A stretch of 7,636 nucleotides of DNA from Verrucomicrobiota bacterium (GCA_003532555.1 DOEU01000107.1:1-7636), one strand, 5' to 3'. Numbered from the stretch's first letter, positions 1 through 7,361 are shown. Notes: generated from the sequence alone by a model not told the origin. Numbers and translations: made by a program.

Positions 1-1
1 G

Positions 2-457
2 GTGATTTATTTGGGGGTCGATGCGGATTCGGATGAGGTTTGGTTTTTGTTAGCACATGAGGTGGTACATGTATTAAATCCGGAGGTGAAAGATTGGTAT
101 ATGGAGGGGCTGGCGTCATATTTTGCGATTACATTTTGTGAGGCACGATTCGGTTCTTCGGGTGGATGGCGGACGCGTTTTGAAAATATGGAGAATGAAC
201 CCTATGCATGCTCGTATCGGATGATGCGGGCGGTGGCGGAAGTGGCCCCTGAGGCGATGCGTCGCATGGTGGATTTTGTGGTGGCGGATGAGACTCGGTT
301 GGATTGGCAACGGATTGATGTGAATGGCTGGTTGGCTTCGATGTCGGTGGAGGAGCGAAAGCTGGTGCTGGAGAAAATAAAACCGTATGTAAAGCAGTTA
401 GTGGCCCGCCCAGCGGATAAGGTGGCTTTTACGGTACCGGATGTTTTTGGATGGTGA
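2..457 (+). CDS. Zinc-metalloprotease-like protein, C-terminal part (5' end outside window)
   Basis: The frame is open to the left edge, so the GTG at position 2 is probably an internal Val codon and the gene is 5'-truncated; 151 residues are visible. HEVVH (visible residues 19-23) is the HExxH zinc signature, with two His ligands and a catalytic Glu. Twelve residues after its last His comes WYMEGLASYFA, whose Glu35 fits the third ligand of gluzincin-type peptidases (the 'P-W-x-x-EG-x-A' pattern of peptidase MA-like domains). The remaining ~110 residues look helical and show no motif I recognise; no membrane segment is visible. I infer a peptidase or peptidase-like fold, but the substrate and location are unknown because the N-terminus, and any signal peptide, is missing. 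It ends 75 bases before parB on the same strand and may share its transcript. The metal site is fairly sure; the function is not. Confidence 0.7.
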   Translation: MIYLGVDADSDEVWFLLAHEVVHVLNPEVKDWYMEGLASYFAITFCEARFGSSGGWRTRFENMENEPYACSYRMMRAVAEVAPEAMRRMVDFVVADETRLDWQRIDVNGWLASMSVEERKLVLEKIKPYVKQLVARPADKVAFTVPDVFGW

Positions 458-520
458 GTTGCGAGTGGGGTTCGCTCTTGAAATTAATGGGGTCCCATGT
501 GAAGTTAAGATTAGGTTTAT

Positions 521-525
521 GGGAG
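521..525 (+). promoter_or_regulatory. Ribosome-binding site of parB
   Basis: GGGAG lies 7 bases before the ATG at 533. It supports that start over the ATGs at 519 and 526, which are in other frames. The short gap after the preceding gene shows no convincing terminator or promoter. Confidence 0.45.
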
Positions 526-532
526 ATGGAAG

Positions 533-1438
533 ATGACAAGTAAGCAAAAGGGTTTAGGTCGTGGGCTAGATGCATTGATTAAAGATGGCGCAACCAAGCG
601 AGAAGAGACAGAGGCTGGAAAAGCGGGGGGCGCACAGCACGTGGCGATTTCGCAGGTTGTTGCGAGTCCGTGGCAACCGAGATCGATCTTTGATTCTAAT
701 GCTTTGGATGAGCTGGTTGAGTCGGTTAAGGTGCATGGGATTCTACAGCCTTTAATCGTGCGGCAAGTGGATGATACATTCGAGCTGATCGCAGGGGAGC
801 GGCGGCTGCGTGCTGCAGCAGAGGCGGGGTTGAAGAAAGTACCTGTAATGGTGATTGAGGCGTCAGATGAAAAGGCGTTGCAGTTGGCCCTTATTGAGAA
901 TTTGCAACGGGAAGATTTGAATCCGATTGAAGAGGCTGAAGGGTATGCGTTGTTGCAGAAGCAGTTTGGTTTAACGCAGGAGCAGGTTGCTGAACAGTTG
1001 GGAAAGGCTCGGGCGTCGGTGGCGAATGCGTTGCGTATACTGGATTTATCGGATGTGATTCGTAAGCAGGTTTCAGATGGATTATTGAGTGTGGGGCATG
1101 CGAAGGTGTTGTTAGGAGCTTCTTCGGCGGTGGATCGGGAGCGTTTAGCTACGCAGGCGATCAAAGAAGGTTTGACGGTTCGTGCTTTAGAACTATTGGT
1201 GAAAAAGTTGGGCTTTCCTTCGAAAAAACGGAGGGCTGAAAAGAACGATTTACCGGCCGATTATTTGAAGAGTTTGATGGATGATCTGCATCGTTTATTT
1301 GGCACACAGGTTCGTCTTTCACCTTCCAAAACGTTAGCGAATGGGCGGCGCGTGAAGGGGTCTTTGGAAATCGATTATCATGATAATGAGGAGTTGGACC
1401 GGTTGTTGCAAATAATGGGATATCAGAGTGAACTCTGA
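533..1438 (+). CDS. parB: Chromosome-partitioning protein ParB (Spo0J family)
   Basis: ParB is a CTP-dependent DNA clamp that loads at parS sites near the replication origin, spreads along DNA, and works with the ATPase ParA (Soj) and SMC to segregate chromosomes. The 301-residue length is normal. KGLGRGLDALI (residues 6-16) is the N-terminal motif that contacts ParA. PWQPR (46-50), GERRLR (88-93) and ENLQRED (122-128) are the conserved ParB/Srx nucleotide-binding boxes. LTQEQVAEQLG followed by RASVANALRIL (about 147-170) is the parS-binding helix-turn-helix. The last ~60 residues fit the C-terminal dimerisation domain. The KGLGRGLDALI motif and GERR box point to a chromosomal ParB, not a plasmid one. 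Unusually, the gene directly upstream is a metalloprotease-like protein, not parA. The 3' end overlaps the M48 gene by 11 bases, suggesting coupled translation. I found no parS palindrome in the window. Confidence 0.96.
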   Translation: MTSKQKGLGRGLDALIKDGATKREETEAGKAGGAQHVAISQVVASPWQPRSIFDSNALDELVESVKVHGILQPLIVRQVDDTFELIAGERRLRAAAEAGLKKVPVMVIEASDEKALQLALIENLQREDLNPIEEAEGYALLQKQFGLTQEQVAEQLGKARASVANALRILDLSDVIRKQVSDGLLSVGHAKVLLGASSAVDRERLATQAIKEGLTVRALELLVKKLGFPSKKRRAEKNDLPADYLKSLMDDLHRLFGTQVRLSPSKTLANGRRVKGSLEIDYHDNEELDRLLQIMGYQSEL

Positions 1439-2570
1439 TCTGGGCAAGCAAGAGGACCTGCAGGCGCATGAATATGAGGGTGCGCAGCATTGTTTGTATG
1501 CGTGGCGGACGGGCTGTTTTGTTGCGTTACTGGTTGCGTTTTTGTGGAGTGGTTTTTCTGAGATGCTTGCTACCAATTTAACGATTCGGTGTGGAGCGGA
1601 TCTGTGGTTCTGGGTGAATATGGTCTACACGGCGTTGGTGGTTTTGGGGATTTCTGTTTTTCTGTTTCCATTTTCATATTATGGGGGCTACGTGCTTGAG
1701 CATCACTATGGGTTGTCGAACCAGACAGTGGTTGATTGGTGTGGGGATTACTTTAAATCGGTCCTAATCGATTTGGTGATCGCGAGTGTTTTGGTGAGTG
1801 TGTTGTATGCGTTTTTGCGTTGGATTCCAGATATCTGGTGGTTGGTGGGTACGGGATTCTATATCTCTTTTTCAGTTTTATTTTCGTTTTTGGTGCCGGT
1901 GGTTATTCTTCCTTTATTCAATCTGTTTGAGCCGTTGGAAGATGGGGTGCTGGAAGAGGAAGTACGTTCGGTTGTTTCTTCGACTGGAATCACTCTTTCG
2001 GGAGTCTATTGTTGGGGACTGGAAGAGAAGACTAATAAGGCGAATGCGGCGTTTGTAGGTATGGGGAAAACAAAGCGAATTATTTTGAGTGATACATTAT
2101 TGAAGGCGTATTCGGATGAAGAGATTTTGGCGGTGGTGGCGCATGAGGCGGGGCATTGTCGGAATCGGGATATGGTGCGCATGATGGGTATGCATGGGGT
2201 GTTTGCATTGATCGGGTTTTATGTGGGGGATTTATTTTTACGTGGATCGATCGGTTGGGTGGGATTGAGTTCGATTTCAGACATCGCGGGTGCCCCATTG
2301 TTTTTCTTTGGGGTGATTCTTTTTTCAATGATTACGATGCCAGTGGTAAATGGGTATTCGCGGCAGCGGGAGTTTGCGGCAGATGCCTATGCGGTTAAAA
2401 CATTGGGCTCAGCGGATGCGCTGGTTTCGGCATTAGAAAAGTTGTCGAAACAAAATTTATCGGTGCGTGAGCCGAATCGTTGGGTGGAGTGGTTTTTGCA
2501 TTCGCACCCTTCGCTAAAACGGCGAGTGGAGCGTGCTCATGCTCGGGCGGTTGAGCTTACTGTTGATTGA
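1428..2570 (+). CDS. M48 family membrane zinc metallopeptidase (Ste24/CAAX protease type)
   Basis: This 380-residue integral membrane protease resembles Ste24/CAAX prenyl protease 1 and is more distantly related to HtpX. Hydrophobic segments lie near residues 29-49, 61-82, 111-131, 137-163, 255-275 and 288-308. LPLFNLFEPLEDG (161-173) and NAAFVGMGKTKRIILSDTLL (206-225) match the conserved Ste24 region before the active site. HEAGH (239-243) supplies two zinc-binding His and the catalytic Glu; REFAADAYA (314-322) supplies the third ligand, Glu315; HSHPSLKRRVERA (358-370) is the typical C-terminal motif. Bacteria generally lack CAAX prenylation, so a role in inner-membrane protein turnover is more likely; this is inferred, not shown. 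The GTG start overlaps the end of parB; GGGA at 1417-1420, 7 bases upstream, is a modest ribosome site, and no better in-frame ATG precedes the first membrane segment. The alternative, an HtpX-type heat-shock protease, is less likely because HtpX is shorter (~290 residues). Confidence 0.9.
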   Translation: MNSDLGKQEDLQAHEYEGAQHCLYAWRTGCFVALLVAFLWSGFSEMLATNLTIRCGADLWFWVNMVYTALVVLGISVFLFPFSYYGGYVLEHHYGLSNQTVVDWCGDYFKSVLIDLVIASVLVSVLYAFLRWIPDIWWLVGTGFYISFSVLFSFLVPVVILPLFNLFEPLEDGVLEEEVRSVVSSTGITLSGVYCWGLEEKTNKANAAFVGMGKTKRIILSDTLLKAYSDEEILAVVAHEAGHCRNRDMVRMMGMHGVFALIGFYVGDLFLRGSIGWVGLSSISDIAGAPLFFFGVILFSMITMPVVNGYSRQREFAADAYAVKTLGSADALVSALEKLSKQNLSVREPNRWVEWFLHSHPSLKRRVERAHARAVELTVD

Positions 2571-2672
2571 AATGGGTACGGATGGGTGTGAAAATTTACT
2601 TCTTTGAGTAGGTTTTATTATCATTTAGTCACTTTTTATTTAAAATTAAGATAGATTTCCTAGGAGGTTGCA
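2571..2672 (+). promoter_or_regulatory. AT-rich intergenic region, probable promoter region of the HTH/uvrA unit
   Basis: Bases 2591-2660 are only about 20% GC, far below the flanking genes, as expected for a promoter. TATTAT at 2616-2621 is one mismatch from the -10 consensus, but the best -35-like hexamer upstream (TTTACT, 2595-2600) is only 15 bases away, so the exact promoter is uncertain. I see no GC-rich hairpin plus T-run that would terminate the M48 transcript, so read-through from upstream remains possible. Confidence 0.35.
2662..2668 (+). promoter_or_regulatory. Strong ribosome-binding site of the HTH-like gene
   Basis: AGGAGGT is a near-perfect anti-16S complement, 4 bases before the ATG at 2673. 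It is by far the strongest such site in the window and is good evidence that the following 86-codon frame is translated. Confidence 0.8.
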
Positions 2673-2933
2673 ATGGATTACACAAATAGTCGAGTTATGG
2701 GGCTTCAGCCGTTACATGAGATCATGGATGATCGAGGTTGGAGTAATCACGATATCGTTCGGGCGGCACCTCCTGGGTTTATTACGCACAAGCAGGTTCA
2801 AAAAGCGCGTAAGGGGCGGTGGTTGACTGCGAATATGCAACGTAAAATTGAGCAGGCAGTGAACGCGTGTGCAGCTCCCGACTCATTTACCTTAGAGGAG
2901 CTTTTTACCTATCGTGGCAAACGAAAGTTGTAG
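2673..2933 (+). CDS. Small helix-turn-helix-like protein of unknown function
   Basis: This 86-residue basic protein has no membrane segment or signal peptide. Its pattern fits a divergent four-helix XRE/Cro-C1-like fold: LHEIMDDRGW (14-23), SNHDIVRAA (24-32), THKQVQKARKG (38-48, a candidate recognition helix) and LTANMQRKIEQAVNA (51-65). A short tail with a basic end follows (RGKRKL). It resembles short 'THK-x-V-x-KA-x-KGR-x-LT' proteins I recall from Verrucomicrobiota/Kiritimatiellota genomes, but I cannot confirm this here. A strong ribosome site and an AT-rich upstream gap support expression. Its TAG stop is part of the TAGGAG ribosome site of uvrA, so the two genes are almost certainly co-transcribed and perhaps translationally coupled. 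A DNA-binding regulator, possibly of its own operon, is plausible but inferred; a non-DNA-binding adaptor is also possible. Confidence 0.8.
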   Translation: MDYTNSRVMGLQPLHEIMDDRGWSNHDIVRAAPPGFITHKQVQKARKGRWLTANMQRKIEQAVNACAAPDSFTLEELFTYRGKRKL

Positions 2934-2936
2934 GAG
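2932..2936 (+). promoter_or_regulatory. Ribosome-binding site that selects the uvrA start
   Basis: AGGAG begins inside the TAG stop (2931-2933) of the preceding gene and lies 4 bases before the GTG at 2941. The spacing is slightly short but far better than for the in-frame GTG at 2914, whose nearest purine-rich site (GAGGAG, 2895-2900) is 13 bases away. Confidence 0.6.
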
Positions 2937-2940
2937 TCGT

Positions 2941-5757
2941 GTGGCAAGGCAGTGGATTCAGGTAACGGGTGCTCGTGAGCATAATCTAAAGAACGTGAAT
3001 GTGAAATTACCGCGCAATGAGCTGACGGTGATTACGGGTTTGAGCGGTTCGGGGAAGTCGTCGCTGGCATTCGATACAATTTATGCGGAGGGGCAGCGGA
3101 AATATGTGGAGAGTCTCTCGGCGTATGCACGACAATTTTTGGGCCAGATGCAGAAGCCGGATGTGGATGGCATTGAGGGGCTATCTCCTGCGGTTTCGAT
3201 TGAGCAGCGAACGGCGGGATCGAACCCACGATCGATTGTGGCGACCACTACAGAGATTTATGACTATCTGAGGTTGCTGTTTGCGAGCATTGGAAAAGCA
3301 CATTGTTATGCCTGTGGAAAACCGGTGACGAGTCAGAGCGCAGAGGAGATAGTTGAGCAGCTGTTGACGTTCGATTCGGGGCGTCGTTTAATGATTCTGG
3401 CACCACTCGTTCGAGGGCGTAAAGGGGAGCATTTAGAGGTTGTTGAGCAGGCACGACGGCATGGTTTTGTGCGCGCGCGCGTGGATGGTGATTTGGTTGA
3501 GTTAGAGTCGGTTCCTAAACTAGCTAAGACAAGGAGGCATTCAATTGAGGCGGTGGTTGATCGGTTGGTGATAGATGCCGAGGTGCGTTCGCGATTGACG
3601 GATTCGGTGGAACTGGCGTTAAAGGAGGGCTGTGGCATGCTAGTGGCGTTGGTGGAGACACCGGAGGGGATTTGGGAAGAGCATATGTATTCGGAACAGA
3701 ATGCATGTTCGGATTGTGGGATTAGTTTTGATCCATTTGAGGCCCGCCATTTTTCGTTTAATAGTCCTTACGGGGCGTGTACAACGTGTCATGGATTGGG
3801 AACACAGTTAATTTTTGATGAGAGTTTGATGGTGCCGGATCGGTCGGTAGCGTGGACGAAGGCGATTCATCCATTGCGGTATGGGGGTCGTCGGGTTGTG
3901 ATTTATCATAAGAAGTTGCTGGAGGGTTTGTCGCAGGCGTATGGAATTGATTCGGATGTGCCCTATGGGGCGCTATCGGATGAATTCCGGGATATTCTAT
4001 TGCAGGGCTCGGGTTCGGTGGAGATCGAATATTATATGCGTCGACGGTTGCAAAGCCGTCCGTTTGAGGGCGTGATTCCGATGTTAATGCGGCGACTGGA
4101 GGATAATGAGAGTGAGGGGATGAGTCATTGGTTGCGGGATTATATGATTCGTCAGGCTTGTCCAGGTTGTGCGGGTGCTCGCTTGCAGCCAGCGGTGTTG
4201 GCGTGTCGGATTCAGGGTCGAAATATTCGGGAGATTATTGGAGATTCAGTATCGGATGCGGCGCACTTCTTTAAGAGGTTGAAGTTGTCGAATCAGGAGG
4301 AACGGATTACGCGGGATATTTTGAAAGAGATCCGTTCCCGATTAGATTTTATGGTGGATGTGGGCTTGGATTACTTAACGTTGGATAGGGAGAGTGGTTC
4401 TCTTTCGGGAGGGGAAGCGCAGCGGATTCGGTTGGCTACTCAAATTGGTGCAGGTTTGGTGGGGGTGGTCTATGTGTTGGACGAGCCGAGTATTGGATTG
4501 CATCAGCGAGATAATAATCGATTGATTCAGACGCTGCGTGAGTTACGTGATTTGGGCAATACAGTGATTGTGGTTGAGCATGATGAGCAGACGATTCGGA
4601 CGGCGGATTATGTGATCGATATGGGGCCGTTGGCTGGGTTTAAGGGGGGTGAGGTTGTTTTTGCGGGTCCAACCAAAAAATTACTACTGGCGAACACGTT
4701 GACGGCGGATTATTTACGGGGAGATCGGGAGGTGGAGGTGCCGGTGAAACGGAATCGTCCGAAGCGGGGTTGGCTGGAGCTGAAAGGGGCTACGGCGAAT
4801 AATTTAAATCGAGTGAATGCTAAGTTCCCGATTGGTTTATTTACTTGTGTTACAGGGGTTTCCGGAAGCGGGAAGAGTACGCTTGTTGATCAAACATTAA
4901 AGCGTATTTTGGGACAGCATTTTAATGGTTCGAAGGATTTACCGGGTGCGCACAAGGAGGTGCGTGGATTGGATTTGGCAGATAAAATGATTGTGATTGA
5001 TCAGTCGCCAATTGGGCGAACTCCGCGATCGAATCCGGCGACATATACAGGTGCCTTTACCGAAGTTCGAACCCTTTTTGCCTCGTTGCCAGCCTCAAAA
5101 ATACGGGGTTATAAGCCGGGTCGCTATAGCTTTAATGTGAAGGGCGGGCGCTGTGAACGTTGCAAGGGAGATGGGATTCTTAAGATTGAGATGCATTTTT
5201 TGCCAGATGTATATGTTCCGTGTGAGCAGTGTCAGGAGAAGCGATATAATCGGGAGACGCTTGAAGTTACGTATAAGGGACTGAATATTTCGGAAGTACT
5301 TAGTTTGAGTATCCAAGAGGCGACAGACTATTTTGAGGCGGTTCCGAAAATTGCTCGAAAATTACAGATGTTGTGTGAGGTGGGATTAGGATATTTGAAG
5401 TTGGGTCAGCCAGCAACTACTTTATCGGGAGGGGAGGCGCAGCGGGTGAAGTTAGCAAGTGAGTTGAGCAAACGCTCGACGGGTCGTACGATCTATATTC
5501 TTGATGAGCCGACCACCGGATTGCATTTTGCAGATGTGCATAAACTTCTCGAGGTGCTGGAGCGATTGCGTGATGAAGGTAATACAGTGATTGTGATTGA
5601 GCATAATCTAGATATGATTAAACGTGCTGATTATGTGCTGGATATGGGACCGGGCGGGGGCGTCAATGGGGGCCATTTGGTGGCAAGTGGTACGCCTGAG
5701 CAGGTGGCCGCTTGCGAGGCTTCATACACAGGGCAGTATTTGCAGGAATTACTTTAA
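2941..5757 (+). CDS. uvrA: UvrABC excinuclease subunit A
   Basis: UvrA is the damage-recognition ATPase of nucleotide excision repair; its dimer finds bulky lesions and loads UvrB. I chose the GTG at 2941 (938 residues; E. coli UvrA has 940) because it has a ribosome site and begins close to the family N-terminus ([13 protein letters not shown] against E. coli IEVRGARTHNLKN). A GTG at 2914 would add nine residues and overlap the upstream gene. In 938-residue numbering: Walker [10 protein letters not shown] (33-41); zinc cysteines 256, 259, 280 and 283; ABC signature [12 protein letters not shown] (488-499); Walker B Asp514-Glu515; second Walker [10 protein letters not shown] (639-647); second zinc module with cysteines 738, 741, 761 and 764; second signature [12 protein letters not shown] (828-839); Walker B Asp855-Glu856. 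All key sites of both ATPase halves are intact, so this is a canonical, functional-looking UvrA. No LexA box was recognised upstream. Confidence 0.98.
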   Translation: MARQWIQVTGAREHNLKNVNVKLPRNELTVITGLSGSGKSSLAFDTIYAEGQRKYVESLSAYARQFLGQMQKPDVDGIEGLSPAVSIEQRTAGSNPRSIVATTTEIYDYLRLLFASIGKAHCYACGKPVTSQSAEEIVEQLLTFDSGRRLMILAPLVRGRKGEHLEVVEQARRHGFVRARVDGDLVELESVPKLAKTRRHSIEAVVDRLVIDAEVRSRLTDSVELALKEGCGMLVALVETPEGIWEEHMYSEQNACSDCGISFDPFEARHFSFNSPYGACTTCHGLGTQLIFDESLMVPDRSVAWTKAIHPLRYGGRRVVIYHKKLLEGLSQAYGIDSDVPYGALSDEFRDILLQGSGSVEIEYYMRRRLQSRPFEGVIPMLMRRLEDNESEGMSHWLRDYMIRQACPGCAGARLQPAVLACRIQGRNIREIIGDSVSDAAHFFKRLKLSNQEERITRDILKEIRSRLDFMVDVGLDYLTLDRESGSLSGGEAQRIRLATQIGAGLVGVVYVLDEPSIGLHQRDNNRLIQTLRELRDLGNTVIVVEHDEQTIRTADYVIDMGPLAGFKGGEVVFAGPTKKLLLANTLTADYLRGDREVEVPVKRNRPKRGWLELKGATANNLNRVNAKFPIGLFTCVTGVSGSGKSTLVDQTLKRILGQHFNGSKDLPGAHKEVRGLDLADKMIVIDQSPIGRTPRSNPATYTGAFTEVRTLFASLPASKIRGYKPGRYSFNVKGGRCERCKGDGILKIEMHFLPDVYVPCEQCQEKRYNRETLEVTYKGLNISEVLSLSIQEATDYFEAVPKIARKLQMLCEVGLGYLKLGQPATTLSGGEAQRVKLASELSKRSTGRTIYILDEPTTGLHFADVHKLLEVLERLRDEGNTVIVIEHNLDMIKRADYVLDMGPGGGVNGGHLVASGTPEQVAACEASYTGQYLQELL

Positions 5758-6908
5758 AAGCAGATTTGGAATCCCAGTTTACTTAGTTTGTGTTCGGTTT
5801 GTTCGGATGCGTTATGCAGCCGGAGTTGGGTGGCGTTAAATTCTCGGCGGAGGGGATAGTTTTTTCGAAGTTGATCGAAGTGAATGGCGCGTTCAATTTC
5901 ATCGGCAGGTAGATTTAAGCGGAGTTGTTGATCATCGTGCTCAATCGAATAGACGTTCTGTATAATGTGATGCAAGAGGGCTTCTTCGGTTTTAAAAAGA
6001 GTGGCATCAACTTCGAGATAGGGAACGGGTGCTTCTGGGATATCTGCTTGATGATCCCAGCTGGGGGTGAGGTTGTATTTCTTACAAAGGGCTTGGTAGC
6101 AAGCAAGGGTTCCATTGAATTTTCCCTCAAAGGAGTGTCCAGCAATATGCGGGGTGGCCAACGTAGCTTGCTGGATGCAGTCGGGACGGATTTGGGGTTC
6201 GGGGTTCCATACATCCAGTATGGATGCGGTTAGGATTTGTTGCTCTTGGGTATGAAGCCAGGTGTCGTAATCACAGATACCGCCTCGGGAAGTGTTTATG
6301 AAAATGGCGCCGGGTTTTAGAGATTCAAAAAAATCATATGAAGCAAGATTAGCAGTAGGCCAGACACCTTCTTCGGTGAGGGGGGTGTGTAGCGTTATAA
6401 TGTCACATTCGGGTAACAGGGAAAGAAGATGGGTATGCTTGAAGTCAGGTTCTTGTGCTGCTCGGGGAGGATCATTTTGAAGGATATTTAGATGGAGGGC
6501 TTGGGCTTTTTTGATGACCGCGCGACCGACATTTCCACAGCCAATCACGCCTATGGTTTTTTGGTTGAGTGAAAAGGATTTTTTTTGGGTGAGGTGAAGG
6601 AGCGAGGCGGTGATGTGTTCGGCAACGCTATTGGCATTGCATCCTGGTGCCGCGCTCCAGCTAATGTCATTTTGATCGAGCCAATTGGTGTCCATATGAT
6701 CGGTCCCAGCGGTAGCAGTTCCGACAAATTTAACGGGGGTTCCATCTAGAAGTGCGGCATTGACTTTTGTTTTGGAGCGAACGATGAGCGCATCAGTTTG
6801 TAGTAGGTGCTCTCTAGTGATATCCCGATCTGGACATATCGTGCATGCGCCTAAAGTTTGGAAGGCGTGTTTTCCAGAAATAACCGTTTCTGCACAAACT
6901 ATATTCAT
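5754..6908 (-). CDS. pdxB: Erythronate-4-phosphate dehydrogenase PdxB
   Basis: PdxB oxidises 4-phospho-D-erythronate to 2-oxo-3-hydroxy-4-phosphobutanoate, the second step of the DXP-dependent pathway to pyridoxal 5'-phosphate. At 384 residues it matches the usual length (E. coli 378). The FVGTATAGTDHMD segment (61-73) and SAAPGCNA (85-92) are hallmark PdxB sequences. GCGNVG (123-128) is the Rossmann nucleotide-binding loop, with Asp146 near the cofactor. Arg208, Glu237 and His254 occupy the D-2-hydroxyacid dehydrogenase catalytic positions. FDQLRKNYPLRREF (344-357) marks the PdxB-specific C-terminal dimerisation domain, which separates it from SerA or generic D-2-hydroxyacid dehydrogenases. 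The ATG at 6908-6906 gives the expected N-terminus (MNIVCAE), although no clear ribosome site precedes it. It lies 33 bases downstream of the minus-strand membrane protein, probably in the same transcript, and its stop overlaps that of uvrA. The coding strand is C/A-rich, giving many His, Gln, Thr and Asn residues. Confidence 0.95.
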   Translation of the reverse strand: MNIVCAETVISGKHAFQTLGACTICPDRDITREHLLQTDALIVRSKTKVNAALLDGTPVKFVGTATAGTDHMDTNWLDQNDISWSAAPGCNANSVAEHITASLLHLTQKKSFSLNQKTIGVIGCGNVGRAVIKKAQALHLNILQNDPPRAAQEPDFKHTHLLSLLPECDIITLHTPLTEEGVWPTANLASYDFFESLKPGAIFINTSRGGICDYDTWLHTQEQQILTASILDVWNPEPQIRPDCIQQATLATPHIAGHSFEGKFNGTLACYQALCKKYNLTPSWDHQADIPEAPVPYLEVDATLFKTEEALLHHIIQNVYSIEHDDQQLRLNLPADEIERAIHFDQLRKNYPLRREFNATQLRLHNASEQTEHKLSKLGFQICF

Positions 6909-6941
6909 TGGGATTCGTTTCGTTGAAAGAGGCGGGTCTTC

Positions 6942-7292
6942 TTAATCTTTTTGATCTCGTTTTTGATCAAGCCACTTTCGGAATTCTTTTTCTTTTTCGG
7001 TTGGATGCTGTTGAGAGTGCTGGTGGTGACGACCGTGGGTTGCATTTTTTTTCCATAAATGAGTAAACCTAAATTTAGCGGTTGCTACTAAAATGAGAAA
7101 GAAGGTAAGTAGACCAGTGATAATCGCAATAATCGTCCCTTTTTGTTGATATATTCCAGTTCCATCTTCTTGAGAAAAAAAGGAGAGCGAGATCAAGGAT
7201 CCGGAAATAAAAATAATGATACAGACAAATGATGCAATAGGATCAGGTCGAATCGTAAAATGGGGTACTTTACTTGGTGGTTTTAAATTCAT
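6942..7292 (-). CDS. Hypothetical two-helix membrane protein with His-rich tail
   Basis: I do not recognise this 116-residue protein. Two hydrophobic segments (about 19-39 and 51-72) are joined by a short polar loop (QEDGTGIYQQKG), so it should be an integral membrane hairpin. The N-terminal 18 residues are basic and Pro-rich. The C-terminal ~40 residues are charged; six His fall between residues 78 and 96 (including GRHHQH), followed by a Lys/Glu/Asp/Arg-rich end that may be helical. By the positive-inside rule both ends would face the cytoplasm. The His cluster could bind metal, but the C/A-rich coding strand here inflates His and Gln in general. The ATG at 7292-7290 is the only Met in the protein; no clear ribosome site precedes it. 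It is 33 bases upstream of pdxB on the same strand and divergent from uppP. It is probably real because of the coherent membrane topology and the AT-rich upstream region. Confidence 0.72.
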   Translation of the reverse strand: MNLKPPSKVPHFTIRPDPIASFVCIIIFISGSLISLSFFSQEDGTGIYQQKGTIIAIITGLLTFFLILVATAKFRFTHLWKKNATHGRHHQHSQQHPTEKEKEFRKWLDQKRDQKD

Positions 7293-7361
7293 AATTGTTC
7301 TATAGCATAGAAAAAATAAAACGAAATTGAAGCGGTAATTAGATTTTTATTTTTGATCAGA

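Noticed and set aside
491..506. A parS-like sequence just upstream of parB (centre CATGTGAA)
   Set aside because: Only about 9 of 16 positions match the common parS palindrome, and the left half-site is not complementary to the right, so this is most likely chance.
517..1164. Long minus-strand open frame of 215 codons opposite parB
   Set aside because: Its translation is a Ser/Cys/Ala/Asn-rich low-complexity sequence with no motif, and it lies wholly antisense to an unambiguous parB; it is a shadow frame.
3469..3483. Alternating purine-pyrimidine tract (GTGCGCGCGCGCGTG), potentially Z-DNA-forming or slippage-prone
   Set aside because: It encodes the conserved UvrA stretch FVRARVDG (E. coli has YIRARIDG), so codon choice at Arg-Ala-Arg-Val explains it without a separate role.
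5684..5714. Inverted repeat near the end of uvrA (CAAGTGG / CCGCTTG) as a possible terminator
   Set aside because: It has a long loop, one G-U pair and no T-run after it, and it lies within conserved UvrA coding sequence; it does not look like an intrinsic terminator.
5925..6233. Plus-strand open frame of 102 codons opposite pdxB
   Set aside because: It is antisense to a well-supported pdxB, has no ribosome site or recognisable domain, and is explained by the strand-wide G/T richness that removes stop codons.
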